A stretch of DNA of 64,000 nucleotides from Bacteroidales bacterium (GTDB taxonomy: Bacteria > Bacteroidota > Bacteroidia > Bacteroidales > UBA932). Shown here piece after piece: positions 53,194 to 62,795 of the stretch. The position numbers were made by a program, and so were the translations under genes. The first letter of the stretch is position 1, and each line of letters opens with the position of its first letter. The stretch spans positions 1-64,000 of the forward strand of contig JAFYEM010000025.1 in the NCBI GenBank assembly GCA_017544265.1. Reading direction: 5' to 3'. Below the pieces are notes generated by a model that was given only the letters and a program-made list of their open reading frames with translations, was not told where the DNA came from and did not search any database.

Positions 53194-54059
53194 GAAGACT
53201 GTTCGCATATCTGTCGCTCCTGCTCTTGCTGGGAGCTCTTTCCTGTCAGAAGGAATTGACGCTTGAAGAGCAGTATCCGAACCAGAACACCCAGCCCGAC
53301 GAGCCTGGTGAAATCAAGGTTATGACCTTCAACATCCGCCAGCGCAACGACAACGATGGTGCCTGGAACTATTGGGCGGTGAGGGCACCCGCCTGCAGAA
53401 TCATGGTGGAAGTCCAGAAACCGACTTTGATCGGCTATCAGGAGTTTCACTCGTCGCAGTTCGAGTATATGTCCGGCACTCTTGCCGAAAAGGGCTATGT
53501 CACAGTGGAAGACGAAGATGGCAAGAACTCATTTATGTACAATCCGGACATACTTGAACTTGAGACCAACGGAATATTCTATCTGTCTGAAACACCTGAT
53601 GTGTCTTCCCTCAGTTGGGACGGCTACGTCCGTTATGTTACCTGGGCAATACTGTCCATCAAGGCAACCGGTGGCCGTTTCTTCTATATAAATACCCACT
53701 TGGGCCTTACGGCGGATTCCCGCAACAGGGCTATGAATCTTATCGTGAAACGGCTTAAAACCTTGAATCCGGAAGACCTTCCGGTGGTGTTTATGGCGGA
53801 TTTCAATACTGTCACCGAAGACAAAGTATTCGACAATATCCGAAAGACTATGGTGTGCACACGCGATGTGGCTCCCGTCACAGATGATGTAAAAACCTAT
53901 AATGGCTGGAATTCCGCGAAAAATACCCCGTACATCTGCGACCACATCTGGATTACCAATTCAATCGAGTGCAGCGAGTACCGTACGGTTACCGTACCTT
54001 ACGACGGCCACACTCTTATCTCCGATCATTATCCGGTCTATTCCATCATTAAATTCTAA
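53190..54059 (+). CDS. EEP-fold lipoprotein 2
   Basis: The 289-residue lipoprotein (Cys19 in GALSC) has an acidic proline-containing linker (about 21-43) and the EEP residues Asn48 (MTFNIRQ), Glu85 (GYQEF), His170 (NTHLGL), Asp204/Asn206 (ADFNTV), CDHIW and Asp279-His280 (SDHYP). Its C-terminal third, with RDVAPVTDDVKTYNGW and GHTLISDHYPVYSIIKF, is plainly homologous to EEP 1, so the pair arose by tandem duplication. It precedes susC by 11 bases. Confidence 0.88.
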   Translation: MRRLFAYLSLLLLLGALSCQKELTLEEQYPNQNTQPDEPGEIKVMTFNIRQRNDNDGAWNYWAVRAPACRIMVEVQKPTLIGYQEFHSSQFEYMSGTLAEKGYVTVEDEDGKNSFMYNPDILELETNGIFYLSETPDVSSLSWDGYVRYVTWAILSIKATGGRFFYINTHLGLTADSRNRAMNLIVKRLKTLNPEDLPVVFMADFNTVTEDKVFDNIRKTMVCTRDVAPVTDDVKTYNGWNSAKNTPYICDHIWITNSIECSEYRTVTVPYDGHTLISDHYPVYSIIKF

Positions 54060-54070
54060 AACGCCGCACT

Positions 54071-57000
54071 ATGATTAGAAAATTATACATAATACTGTCG
54101 GTCGCGGCGCTTGCGCTTTTCCCGGTAGCTGCTCTCTCACAGGACAATTCCACTGTGAAAGGTGTAGTTAAGGACGTGGACGGCAACCCTATTCCCGGAG
54201 TGTTCGTAAACATTCAGGGTACATCCAAAGGTGTATCTACGGACCTCGACGGAGCCTATACCATAAGCGCTCCTTCCAAGGCTACCCTTGAATTTATATG
54301 TATAGGATACACCACTCTGACTATCCCGGTCGGTAACCAGTCCGTCATAGACGTCACCCTTTCAGAGGATACCATTATGCTGGAGGAGACTGTGGTGGTC
54401 GGTTACGGTACGCAGCGTAAAATAGACCTTACCGGAGCGGTGGAACAGGTTGGCAGCGATGTTTTCGTTGCCAGGCCAAATGCCAATGTCACGCAGATGC
54501 TGGAAGGCGCCATCCCCAACCTGAACATTTCGCTTGCCGACGGTAAGCCAATCCGTACCGCAGAGTTCAATGTCCGCGGTACCACTTCAATCGGCCAGGG
54601 CGGCAGTGCCCTTATTCTTGTCGATGGCGTGGAAGGCGACCCCTCAATGCTGAATCCGGACGATATCGCTTCAGTTTCAGTGCTTAAGGATGCTGCTTCA
54701 TCGGCAATTTATGGTTCCAGGGCTCCATACGGCGTGGTGCTTATAACCACTAAAAACGCCAGCAAGGGGAGGGCGACTGTGAGTTATTCCAATAATTTCA
54801 CTTTTGCAAAGCCTGTAGTTAAACCTCAGTATGTAACTGACGGCTACACCTGGGCTGAGCATTTTTATCTGGGCTATTACAACTACAACGGATCCAATCC
54901 CACGGAGATGAATTCGATTATGCCGTTTTCCACTGCCTGGCTGTCCGAATACCGTAACCGCAGGGATCTCGGTAATCTTGGAACTGTGGTGAGCGACGGT
55001 TCGTGGAGGACTACAGAAGGCAGTTATGTCTATTTCGCTGAAGGAACCGACTGGTTTGGACTCTTGTACAGGGACAACTCTTTTGCCCAGACACATAATC
55101 TTTCCGTTTCCGGTTCCACCGATAAATTCGAGTATTATGTTTCCGGCCGTATCTATGGATATTACGGACTGTATAATTCCAAGACAAATACCGACGACTG
55201 CTTCAGCGAAAACTTGAGGGTAAAAGTCGGATATCAGGCCTTCCCCTGGCTGAAAATCAGTAACAATTTTGAGCAGGGGCACCGCAAGTACAACAACCCC
55301 TTTGTCTCCGGCGGCGGAAACGGCAATATCTGGGCGCAGATTAACGCCAGCGCTCCGGTCTGCAGTCCTTTTTATAATCCTGACGGCACTATGACCGAGG
55401 CCGCGGCCATGTCGGTGGGCGGATTCCTCTACGGGCACAGTAAGAATGTCTATGAAACCGACTATGTAAAAAACACCATTGCCCTCAATGCCACCTTCTT
55501 CGACAAGGCTCTGAGCATCAACGGTGATTTTACCTATAAGATTAATGACTACAACGGCCTTATCCGCCTTTACCCGGACGAGTATTCCAACAGCCCGGGC
55601 GTGATCTCTGTAAAGGAAAGCGTACTTTCATCCATCACCAGGGATCATAAGGATACTAAATACCTGGCCACCAATGTTTTTGCTGATTTTACCAAGACAC
55701 TGGGCCGTCATTATATCAAGGCCATGGTCGGTTATAACTACGAGCAAAGTTCATCCAGTTATCTCTATACCTATAATACCGATGTTTTGTCTGAGGATGT
55801 AGAGAGCATCAACTTGACTTTCGGAACGGATAAGAAGACTATCAATGAAACATGGAGCAAATGGAGGGCTGTTGGTGTTTTTACCCGTCTCAACTATAGT
55901 TTTGCAGACCGTTATCTGATCCAGTTTAACGGCCGTCTGGACGGTTCTTCCAAATTCCCTTCAGATGAGCGCTGGGCTTTCTTCCCATCAGTTTCCGTTG
56001 GCTGGAGAATAACAGAAGAACCATGGCTCCAGCGTCTTATAGGGAAAAAGTGGCTTTCCAATGCCAAGGTCCGCTTCTCATACGGCTCCCTCGGCAATAG
56101 CAACATCAGTCCTTATTATTACGATGAGACCTTCAATGTGAAGGGCCGCAGCCGTCTGTTGAACGGCACTATCTACCGCAAAACATCCGATCCCGATCCC
56201 ATACCCGACAACCTGACTTGGGAAACATCCACTACTTACAACGGCGGTTTGGATTTCGGCTTCTTTGAGGACCGCCTGACAATCTCCGCGGACACCTATC
56301 TCCGCAAAACAGTGGATATGTTCACCGATGGACCGAGTATCCAGGCTGTTTATGGCGCGGATCCGCCAAAAGGCAATTACGCCGCCCTGTCCACCCGTGG
56401 ATACGAGATAAGCGTTCAGTGGAAAGACGGTTTTAAACTTCTCAGGAAGCCGTTCAATTACAGCATTAAGGCGACGCTCGCGGACTATGTGTCAGTTGTG
56501 GATAAATACAACAACGCAACCAAGTTAATCGGTGGTTCGAACTGGCCTGAGGATTATTATGAAGGTATGACCATAGGTGAGGTCTGGGGCTTTGTTTCAA
56601 ATGGTCTATGGCAGAGCCAGGAAGAAATCGATGCGGCGGAGGCAGGCGCTGTTGCCGCAGGGCAGAAATTCTACGATACCCTCAACAAGATGTCTACCGA
56701 CAATAAGCTCCATCCCGGAGACGTCAAGATAGAGGACCTCAACGGTAACGGCTACATCGATCGTGGCGACAAGACTGTGGATAATCCCGGTGACCGAAGA
56801 ATAATCGGTAACGACGAACCTAGATATATCTACAGTTTCACCATTTCTTTCGACTGGTATAATTTCTATGCTTCAGTATTCTTCCAGGGCGTTGGAAAAC
56901 GCGACTACCTCACCGGAGGCGACAGTGGTATGATCTGGGGCCAGTACAACCGCCAGTATAACCAGATACCGATGTGGCAGATAGGAAATTACTGGACCGA

Positions 57001-57358
57001 AGAAAATACCGATGCCTTTATGCCTCGTTATTCTTCTCGTATGACTATGTTCTATGAAGTGCAGCGCCGTGGAAACACCCGCTATATGATCGACGCGTCA
57101 TATATCCGTCTTAAAAATGTCCAGGTGGGTTATAACCTGCCGGAGAAATGGATTAAGCCACTGCATCTTAGCCGCGCCAGCATTTTCTTCTCCGGAGAAA
57201 ACCTTTGGGACTGGTCGCCTATGTACAAGCATTATTGGGGAACCGTGGATGTGCTTGGCCTTGGAACAGACCCGGAAAATTCCGACTCAACTGCCGGCTC
57301 CGGCGGATGCTATCCTATTATGGCTTCCTATAGCTTTGGTATCAGTCTAACTTTTTAA
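54071..57358 (+). CDS. SusC/RagA-type TonB-dependent outer membrane transporter
   Basis: The 1095-residue protein has a signal peptide (1-24), a carboxypeptidase-regulatory-like domain (about 28-105: VKGVVKDVDGNPIPGVFVNIQG), a TonB box-like EETVVVGYGTQRK, a plug domain (about 130-250) and a large beta-barrel ending in YSFGISLTF with terminal phenylalanine. It imports large ligands such as oligosaccharides across the outer membrane using TonB energy. The SusD partner follows 15 bases later. Confidence 0.94.
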   Translation: MIRKLYIILSVAALALFPVAALSQDNSTVKGVVKDVDGNPIPGVFVNIQGTSKGVSTDLDGAYTISAPSKATLEFICIGYTTLTIPVGNQSVIDVTLSEDTIMLEETVVVGYGTQRKIDLTGAVEQVGSDVFVARPNANVTQMLEGAIPNLNISLADGKPIRTAEFNVRGTTSIGQGGSALILVDGVEGDPSMLNPDDIASVSVLKDAASSAIYGSRAPYGVVLITTKNASKGRATVSYSNNFTFAKPVVKPQYVTDGYTWAEHFYLGYYNYNGSNPTEMNSIMPFSTAWLSEYRNRRDLGNLGTVVSDGSWRTTEGSYVYFAEGTDWFGLLYRDNSFAQTHNLSVSGSTDKFEYYVSGRIYGYYGLYNSKTNTDDCFSENLRVKVGYQAFPWLKISNNFEQGHRKYNNPFVSGGGNGNIWAQINASAPVCSPFYNPDGTMTEAAAMSVGGFLYGHSKNVYETDYVKNTIALNATFFDKALSINGDFTYKINDYNGLIRLYPDEYSNSPGVISVKESVLSSITRDHKDTKYLATNVFADFTKTLGRHYIKAMVGYNYEQSSSSYLYTYNTDVLSEDVESINLTFGTDKKTINETWSKWRAVGVFTRLNYSFADRYLIQFNGRLDGSSKFPSDERWAFFPSVSVGWRITEEPWLQRLIGKKWLSNAKVRFSYGSLGNSNISPYYYDETFNVKGRSRLLNGTIYRKTSDPDPIPDNLTWETSTTYNGGLDFGFFEDRLTISADTYLRKTVDMFTDGPSIQAVYGADPPKGNYAALSTRGYEISVQWKDGFKLLRKPFNYSIKATLADYVSVVDKYNNATKLIGGSNWPEDYYEGMTIGEVWGFVSNGLWQSQEEIDAAEAGAVAAGQKFYDTLNKMSTDNKLHPGDVKIEDLNGNGYIDRGDKTVDNPGDRRIIGNDEPRYIYSFTISFDWYNFYASVFFQGVGKRDYLTGGDSGMIWGQYNRQYNQIPMWQIGNYWTEENTDAFMPRYSSRMTMFYEVQRRGNTRYMIDASYIRLKNVQVGYNLPEKWIKPLHLSRASIFFSGENLWDWSPMYKHYWGTVDVLGLGTDPENSDSTAGSGGCYPIMASYSFGISLTF

Positions 57359-57373
57359 ACAAGTATCCACGTT

Positions 57374-59158
57374 ATGAAAAACATCGAACATATTGCTTTC
57401 CTTCTGGTCTGGGTACTTGCTGTTAGCTCGTGCGACTTGACCGAAAACCAGAAGTCCGATGCGGACGCCGCACTGATTTTCGGCTCTGAAACCGGTCTAA
57501 AGACCTATTCTTATACTTTTTATAACTTCCTTCCTGACGTTAACCATGTCTATAACCGGGACGAGATGGCAGATTACCTGGCCAAGGCAAAACTTGATTC
57601 AGACTATGAGAAGGGAGCGCTTACCCCGGATAACAATTCCTCCTGGGATTGGACCGACATACGTACGGTCAATTATTTCCTTGACCACAACAAATACGAG
57701 ACAGTGGATGTAAAGGTTCGGAATAACTATAGCGGCATTGCCCGTTTCTTCCGGGCCTGGCTCTATTTCGATAAGCTTCGCACCTACGGGGGAGTTCCCT
57801 GGATAGACCATGTGCTGAATCCCGGCGATCCGGAACTCACCGCCCCGAGGGATAGTCGTGACGTTATCATCAAGCACATTATCGAAGACTGCGACTATGC
57901 CTATGAAAACATAATCGCGGAGAATTCTTCAAGCAGCGGCGCCTCCCTTGTGAACAAATATTGCGCGATGCTTCTTAAGTCCCGTGCCTGCCTGTTCGAA
58001 GCCTCCTGGAGAAAATACCATGCCGGGACCGAATATGTGGCGGGTTGCACCATTACGGCTGATGAATTGTTCTCCGAAGCTGCTGAAGCTGCCGATGAAG
58101 TTATTCAGAGCAAGGTCTTTTCTCTACACACCGGCACAGCAAACAAGGATGGATGGGGACCCTACAGGGAGCTTTTCTCCAGCGATTCCGTTCCGACTGA
58201 CGAAGTGATGCTGGCAGTGTCCTCAGACACCAAGCTTTCGGCAAACAATGCCAGCTACTATTTCAACAAGCAGGATATAAAGCCTTCGCTTACCCGTCCC
58301 TTCATGAATACCTACCTTAATATTGATGGGTCTTTCTACAAGGAAACAAAAGATGACGGTAAAGTCAAGAGTTTCGTTGAGGAAACCACCGACAGGGATT
58401 ACCGCCTTAATCAGACTATCCGCGCAAGGGACTACGTCTGTACTGACACCGAGGGAAAGAAAAAGCTTACGACCGCCAACTATAACTATTCGCCTACAGG
58501 ATATCACATTATCAAATTCTGTGTGGACAATATGGCTTATTTCGATTATAGCGTTGGTTATAATGACATTCCGGTTATGCGTTACGCTGAAGCCCTTCTG
58601 AACTATGCAGAAGCAAAGGCGGAACTGGGCACACTCGAGGACCCCGACTGGAAGATAACTATCGGCGCACTGCGTCGTAGGGCAGGAATCACAGGTGGAG
58701 ACCTTGACAGCAAACCAACTGTTGTGGATCCTTACCTAAAGTCCACTTATTTCCCGGAAATAGACGATGCGGTTATTTTGGAAATCCGCCGCGAAAGAAC
58801 CATTGAGCTTTGCCTGGAAGGCTTCCGTATGATGGATCTCAAACGTTGGAATAAGGGCGAGATATGGGCAAATGCCAAGTGGACAGGGATTTCTATTTCC
58901 GATGTAGATACAGCAATTGATATGAACGGAGACGGGGTTCCTGACCTTTATTATGAGGATCGGACTACTGCTCCGGCTGAATATGCCGATATCAAGGCGG
59001 CTCTGCCCGAGAAGGCGGAACTGCTCTCCATACCCGGCGGCAAAATAATCAATTATAAGCTTGATGGACGAGTATGGGAAGATAAAATGTACCTTGAACC
59101 CATAAGTTCATCAGATATTACTATGAATTCGAACCTGGAGCAAAACCCGGGATATTGA
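57374..59158 (+). CDS. SusD/RagB-type surface nutrient-binding lipoprotein
   Basis: The 594-residue lipoprotein (signal with SSC) has the helical TPR-like core of SusD: YSGIARFFRAWLYFDKLRTYGGVPWIDH near the start, YCAMLLKSRACLFEASW, and the C-terminal VMRYAEALLNYAEAKAELG, then IRRERTIELCLEGFRMMDLKRW. It forms the lid of the SusC channel and binds the ligand outside the cell. Length is usual for the longer RagB class. Confidence 0.94.
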   Translation: MKNIEHIAFLLVWVLAVSSCDLTENQKSDADAALIFGSETGLKTYSYTFYNFLPDVNHVYNRDEMADYLAKAKLDSDYEKGALTPDNNSSWDWTDIRTVNYFLDHNKYETVDVKVRNNYSGIARFFRAWLYFDKLRTYGGVPWIDHVLNPGDPELTAPRDSRDVIIKHIIEDCDYAYENIIAENSSSSGASLVNKYCAMLLKSRACLFEASWRKYHAGTEYVAGCTITADELFSEAAEAADEVIQSKVFSLHTGTANKDGWGPYRELFSSDSVPTDEVMLAVSSDTKLSANNASYYFNKQDIKPSLTRPFMNTYLNIDGSFYKETKDDGKVKSFVEETTDRDYRLNQTIRARDYVCTDTEGKKKLTTANYNYSPTGYHIIKFCVDNMAYFDYSVGYNDIPVMRYAEALLNYAEAKAELGTLEDPDWKITIGALRRRAGITGGDLDSKPTVVDPYLKSTYFPEIDDAVILEIRRERTIELCLEGFRMMDLKRWNKGEIWANAKWTGISISDVDTAIDMNGDGVPDLYYEDRTTAPAEYADIKAALPEKAELLSIPGGKIINYKLDGRVWEDKMYLEPISSSDITMNSNLEQNPGY

Positions 59159-59192
59159 TAGAAAACAATTAATCATTTATAAACTTTTTTCT

Positions 59193-62100
59193 ATGAAAAA
59201 ACTATTTCTTTATTTGAGTTGCTTTCTCCTTGCAGCTGCGGTGATCGCCTGTACAGAGAAAGAGCCTGTGGCCCCTGAGGAGGAAGAATCACCTCAGGAC
59301 CAGACTGATCCCAAGGAGCCTGAACAGCCCGGAGAGGAAGGGGAGTACCTCTACACTTTCAAGCTGGCTGCTGAGGACACCAAGTCTACTTTTGGTGAAA
59401 ATCATATCGCCTGGGAAAATGGTGATTTGATTGCAGCTTATGCCAGTACTTCTAAGAACAAGTACACTGAGGTTGAGGTCAACGGTGACGATGTCACAAT
59501 GACTATCAGGAGTACCGTGGCTCTTTCTGCAGGAGATATGGTTTATGCCTATGCTCCGTTCAACAAGGTCAATAACGAAGCCGAAGCTACGGCAGTCACT
59601 CTGGAGATTCCTCGTAACCAGATTTCTGGCACCGCATCTGCTATGCCGTTGGTGTCCCTCCCTTTTGAGCTGACGGGTGATGTCGAAAAATACACCGATA
59701 CCGAAGTCGGAACACTTGAGTTCATGAACCTTGGTTCCGTAATTAAGCTGAATATCTACAAGAGTAGCGGCTACTCGACAGGAGAAAAAATCGAAAACGT
59801 GACCTTCCAGGCTGGAGCTGCTTGCGCCGGTTCATTTACTTATGATTTGACCGCCGTTAATGCCGATAACATGCCTGCAATCAGTGGTTACACAGCGATG
59901 GATGTGGTAGTTTCCGGAAATGCTACCGACCCCATTACTGTCGGTTCGAACGCTTCTAACGGAGGCGTATTCTACATTGTTGTCGCTCCAGGAACCTACG
60001 GTGGAACTTTTGTCATCCGTACCAGCGAAGGTGACTATACATACAATTCGGGATCCAACCGGACATATTCCAGGGCTAGCCTCAAGCCGCTCAACCTTGA
60101 TCTTGCCAGTGCCAACTGGACGCCTACGACGGGTTATGACACCAGCATCGACTCGCCGCGCGAATTCGCCCAGTTCCTTGCTGGCACCTCTTCCAGCGAT
60201 ACGGGTACTTACACTATCACTGCTGACCTTGATATGACCGGTTACACGATCACAAGCGCCTCCGGTTTCGGCGGTACACTGAACGGTAACGACCATGTCA
60301 TCAGCCATATCACTTCCAGCGTGCCTCTGTTCGCCGAAATCAGCGGCTCAGTGAGCAACCTTACACTGGAAGGCGTATTCACTCCTGCCCAAACAGTTAC
60401 GGAGTTCGGTGCCCTTGCAGCCCTTGACAACGGTGGAACCTATACCAATGTGAATACCGCCGCAAGCATTACTATTACTGCCACTGAGAATATCACCAAC
60501 AACATCGCCCTTGGCGGTCTGATCGGTGCATCCAATAACGCTAGCGGCAGTACTTTTGATCACTGCTCCAACAGCGGCGCCATTACGATTGATGCGACGG
60601 CATATACTCACTGGGCTGTTGCTATGGCTGGTATCGTTGGCTGGACAAGGAAGTCCACCTTCGATTACTGCACCAACAGCGGCCCTGTATCCCTTTATGC
60701 CCAGTACGGTGACGGCTATTCCCACCAGTGGTCCTTCATAAGCAGTGAAACTACTGATACTGACGGCAACATCAGCGTAGCCGGTATTTGCGGAAGGGCA
60801 TTGGATCATGAGAAAACTACAGATGTTAAGAGCAGTTATGATCACTGTGAGAATCTTGCCGCAGGTGCTATTACTTTGAATCATGGTCATATGGACGCAC
60901 TCCCGAAGGTCGATAAGACCGGATGCCTGAATGTGGCGGGAATCTGCGGCCAGAGTAACGGTTCCATGGAAAGCTGCGTCAACTATGCGACCATCACGGC
61001 TATCGCTATCTGTCCTGCGAATAATGATTATTGGTCGAGACGCCCCTGCCTGCTCAAGGTCGGAGGAATCGCCGGCCTGACCTGGGAAGGGCTCAGCATT
61101 AATTCTTGCTCCAACAGGGGTGCCATTAACGTCAACTACGACGGTTCGTGGGATGATACAACAAGAAACATGTCAGCTGTCGGAGGGGTCATCGGGAAAC
61201 AAGGATACGGCCTATCCAATGCAACAGTTACTTTCAGTACCAACCGAGGGCCTATTACTGTTACCGGGAATGGACATTTGGCAGTCGGTGGCATCACCGG
61301 ATCTTCAGGATCTATGCGCGGAAACAGAGTTTACGATACGGCTCCAATCAACGTACGTTGCAAGAAGGGCTATGTGGGTGGCCTGCTTGGTTTTGCAGAC
61401 GGTAGCTCCCAGTATCAGTACATCCGCACTTCCTATTGCGAGGCTGATATTACGGCAGAGAATATATGGAATACGGACCGCAGCGTAGTATCTGTCGGCG
61501 GTCTTATCGGCTACTTTAATACCGGCGCAACCGGAAGCTATCCGAGCCTTGTTCCCTATTCAAAAGATTCACAGCGTTGCCATTATTCCGGCAATATTGT
61601 TTCTACTTCTTCGATGAAGGTGGGTATGGTCATCGGTTGGATTGGCGGCAATAATGAAAAAGTGTTCGGTGCATCTGAGACTCCGATTCTGGTAACCGGT
61701 ACCCTCCATCGCTGGGGCTATGATTATGATAACGCCATGAGCGAGCCGCTGACGATTCACGCCGGTAATGTTGAGGATTACGCTATTGGCTCCAAGGCCG
61801 GTACGGTGACCATTTATGTTGCCAGCGAAACCCCTGCACCCGTTCCCGCCGCCAATCTCACGCTAATGAGCTTCAACATCAAGGCTAGTTCTGACTGGGG
61901 AGACCGTAAAAGCGGTATTAAGTCTATGATTAATGGAGAGAGCCCTGATATCCTAGGACTTCAGGAAGTTGATGAACTTGATACCTGGGATCTCATTCAA
62001 GAAGGAGGTGGTACCCAGCCCTGGAAATACTTAAAAGATAATCTCTCCGCTTATTCAAGCTATCGCCCGAGTACGAAGACCAATGCCATTCTCTATAAGA

Positions 62101-62645
62101 CAAGCACTGTAGAACTGAGCAATACTGGATTCTTCTATCTGGGCAGTGATTACAGTACCAGCGGCAGCAGCAACAGTTGGGATAATTATGAAAGGACAGC
62201 GCTCTATGCCACGGTTCGGGAGATAGCCTCCGGAAGGTATTTCTTCTATATCAATACCCACTATCCTCTCAATCAGACCGGTCAGACCAATGCTACTGCA
62301 CTTCTTGAGAACAGGATAGCAGCTCTTAACACAAACAACTATCCTGTAATTCTTGTGGGAGATTTTAACTGCGTATATGGTAATTCCTGCTGGGATAATG
62401 TCAAAACCTGGATGTATAACACCCGTTACGCACCCGGCGTGAGCGTTTACAGTGCTGAGAACCAAAACCTTTTCACCTACAACGCCTTCGGCGACAGTAG
62501 CAGTGACCGAAACAAGGTGGATCACATCTGGGTAAGCAAGTCCATCACAGTGGATTCCTATCTCACCCTCACTCAGGAAATCCGTAAGTATGGCAGTGAA
62601 TCTTACCTGTCCGACCACTATCCCATTATTGCCCACATTTCTTAA
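59193..62645 (+). CDS. Large lipoprotein: fimbrillin-like domain, beta-helix-like repeats, C-terminal EEP domain
   Basis: The 1150-residue protein has a lipoprotein signal (AAAVIAC), an acidic proline-rich linker (about 22-50), then a region like fimbrillin-family adhesins (about 50-310: TKSTFGENHIAWENGDLIAAY). From about 330 to 870 come GLUG-like repeats, for example IALGGLIGASNNASGSTFDHCSN, MAGIVGWTRKSTFDYCTNSG, VAGICGQSNGSMESCVNY, VGGIAGLTWEGLSINSCSN. From about 888 a third EEP domain follows: MSFNIKA, GLQEV, NTHYPL, GDFNCV, DHIW, SDHYP, all key residues kept. The likely role is a cell-surface protein that holds or binds a substrate next to an attached phosphodiesterase; the substrate is unknown. 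Confidence 0.8.
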   Translation: MKKLFLYLSCFLLAAAVIACTEKEPVAPEEEESPQDQTDPKEPEQPGEEGEYLYTFKLAAEDTKSTFGENHIAWENGDLIAAYASTSKNKYTEVEVNGDDVTMTIRSTVALSAGDMVYAYAPFNKVNNEAEATAVTLEIPRNQISGTASAMPLVSLPFELTGDVEKYTDTEVGTLEFMNLGSVIKLNIYKSSGYSTGEKIENVTFQAGAACAGSFTYDLTAVNADNMPAISGYTAMDVVVSGNATDPITVGSNASNGGVFYIVVAPGTYGGTFVIRTSEGDYTYNSGSNRTYSRASLKPLNLDLASANWTPTTGYDTSIDSPREFAQFLAGTSSSDTGTYTITADLDMTGYTITSASGFGGTLNGNDHVISHITSSVPLFAEISGSVSNLTLEGVFTPAQTVTEFGALAALDNGGTYTNVNTAASITITATENITNNIALGGLIGASNNASGSTFDHCSNSGAITIDATAYTHWAVAMAGIVGWTRKSTFDYCTNSGPVSLYAQYGDGYSHQWSFISSETTDTDGNISVAGICGRALDHEKTTDVKSSYDHCENLAAGAITLNHGHMDALPKVDKTGCLNVAGICGQSNGSMESCVNYATITAIAICPANNDYWSRRPCLLKVGGIAGLTWEGLSINSCSNRGAINVNYDGSWDDTTRNMSAVGGVIGKQGYGLSNATVTFSTNRGPITVTGNGHLAVGGITGSSGSMRGNRVYDTAPINVRCKKGYVGGLLGFADGSSQYQYIRTSYCEADITAENIWNTDRSVVSVGGLIGYFNTGATGSYPSLVPYSKDSQRCHYSGNIVSTSSMKVGMVIGWIGGNNEKVFGASETPILVTGTLHRWGYDYDNAMSEPLTIHAGNVEDYAIGSKAGTVTIYVASETPAPVPAANLTLMSFNIKASSDWGDRKSGIKSMINGESPDILGLQEVDELDTWDLIQEGGGTQPWKYLKDNLSAYSSYRPSTKTNAILYKTSTVELSNTGFFYLGSDYSTSGSSNSWDNYERTALYATVREIASGRYFFYINTHYPLNQTGQTNATALLENRIAALNTNNYPVILVGDFNCVYGNSCWDNVKTWMYNTRYAPGVSVYSAENQNLFTYNAFGDSSSDRNKVDHIWVSKSITVDSYLTLTQEIRKYGSESYLSDHYPIIAHIS

Positions 62646-62660
62646 TCGGAGGAGCGTATT

Positions 62661-62795
62661 ATGAAAGAAGTAAAAATATATAAGCAACCCTATTGCGTCG
62701 CTACGACCTTGGTTTTGGAAAGGTTATTCTGTGCGTCGTTCCATGATAAGGATCACACTGAAAACTGGCTTATAGAGGACGCAGAAACCATCTGA
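62661..62795 (+). CDS. 44-residue peptide of unknown function, coupled to the heparinase-like gene
   Basis: An ATG at 62661 opens 44 codons ending in TGA at 62793-62795, whose last base starts the next gene (TGATG). GGAGGAG lies about ten bases before the ATG, an unusually strong Shine-Dalgarno for this genome. The peptide starts MKEVKIYKQPYCVATTLVLE, continues with a FCAS motif, and ends in an acidic tail; Cys12 and Cys24 are its cysteines. It resembles short K-Y-x-x-P peptides seen often in Bacteroidales but has no known function. It may be a translational leader or a real small protein. Confidence 0.6.
   Translation: MKEVKIYKQPYCVATTLVLERLFCASFHDKDHTENWLIEDAETI

Noticed and set aside
54698..55438. 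246-codon minus-strand frame inside susC
   Set aside because: The plus-strand SusC protein is uninterrupted and full length.
60242..61560. Repeated sequence in the large lipoprotein as a CRISPR array
   Set aside because: The repeats are protein-level GLUG-like motifs in frame; DNA repeats and spacers of constant size are absent.
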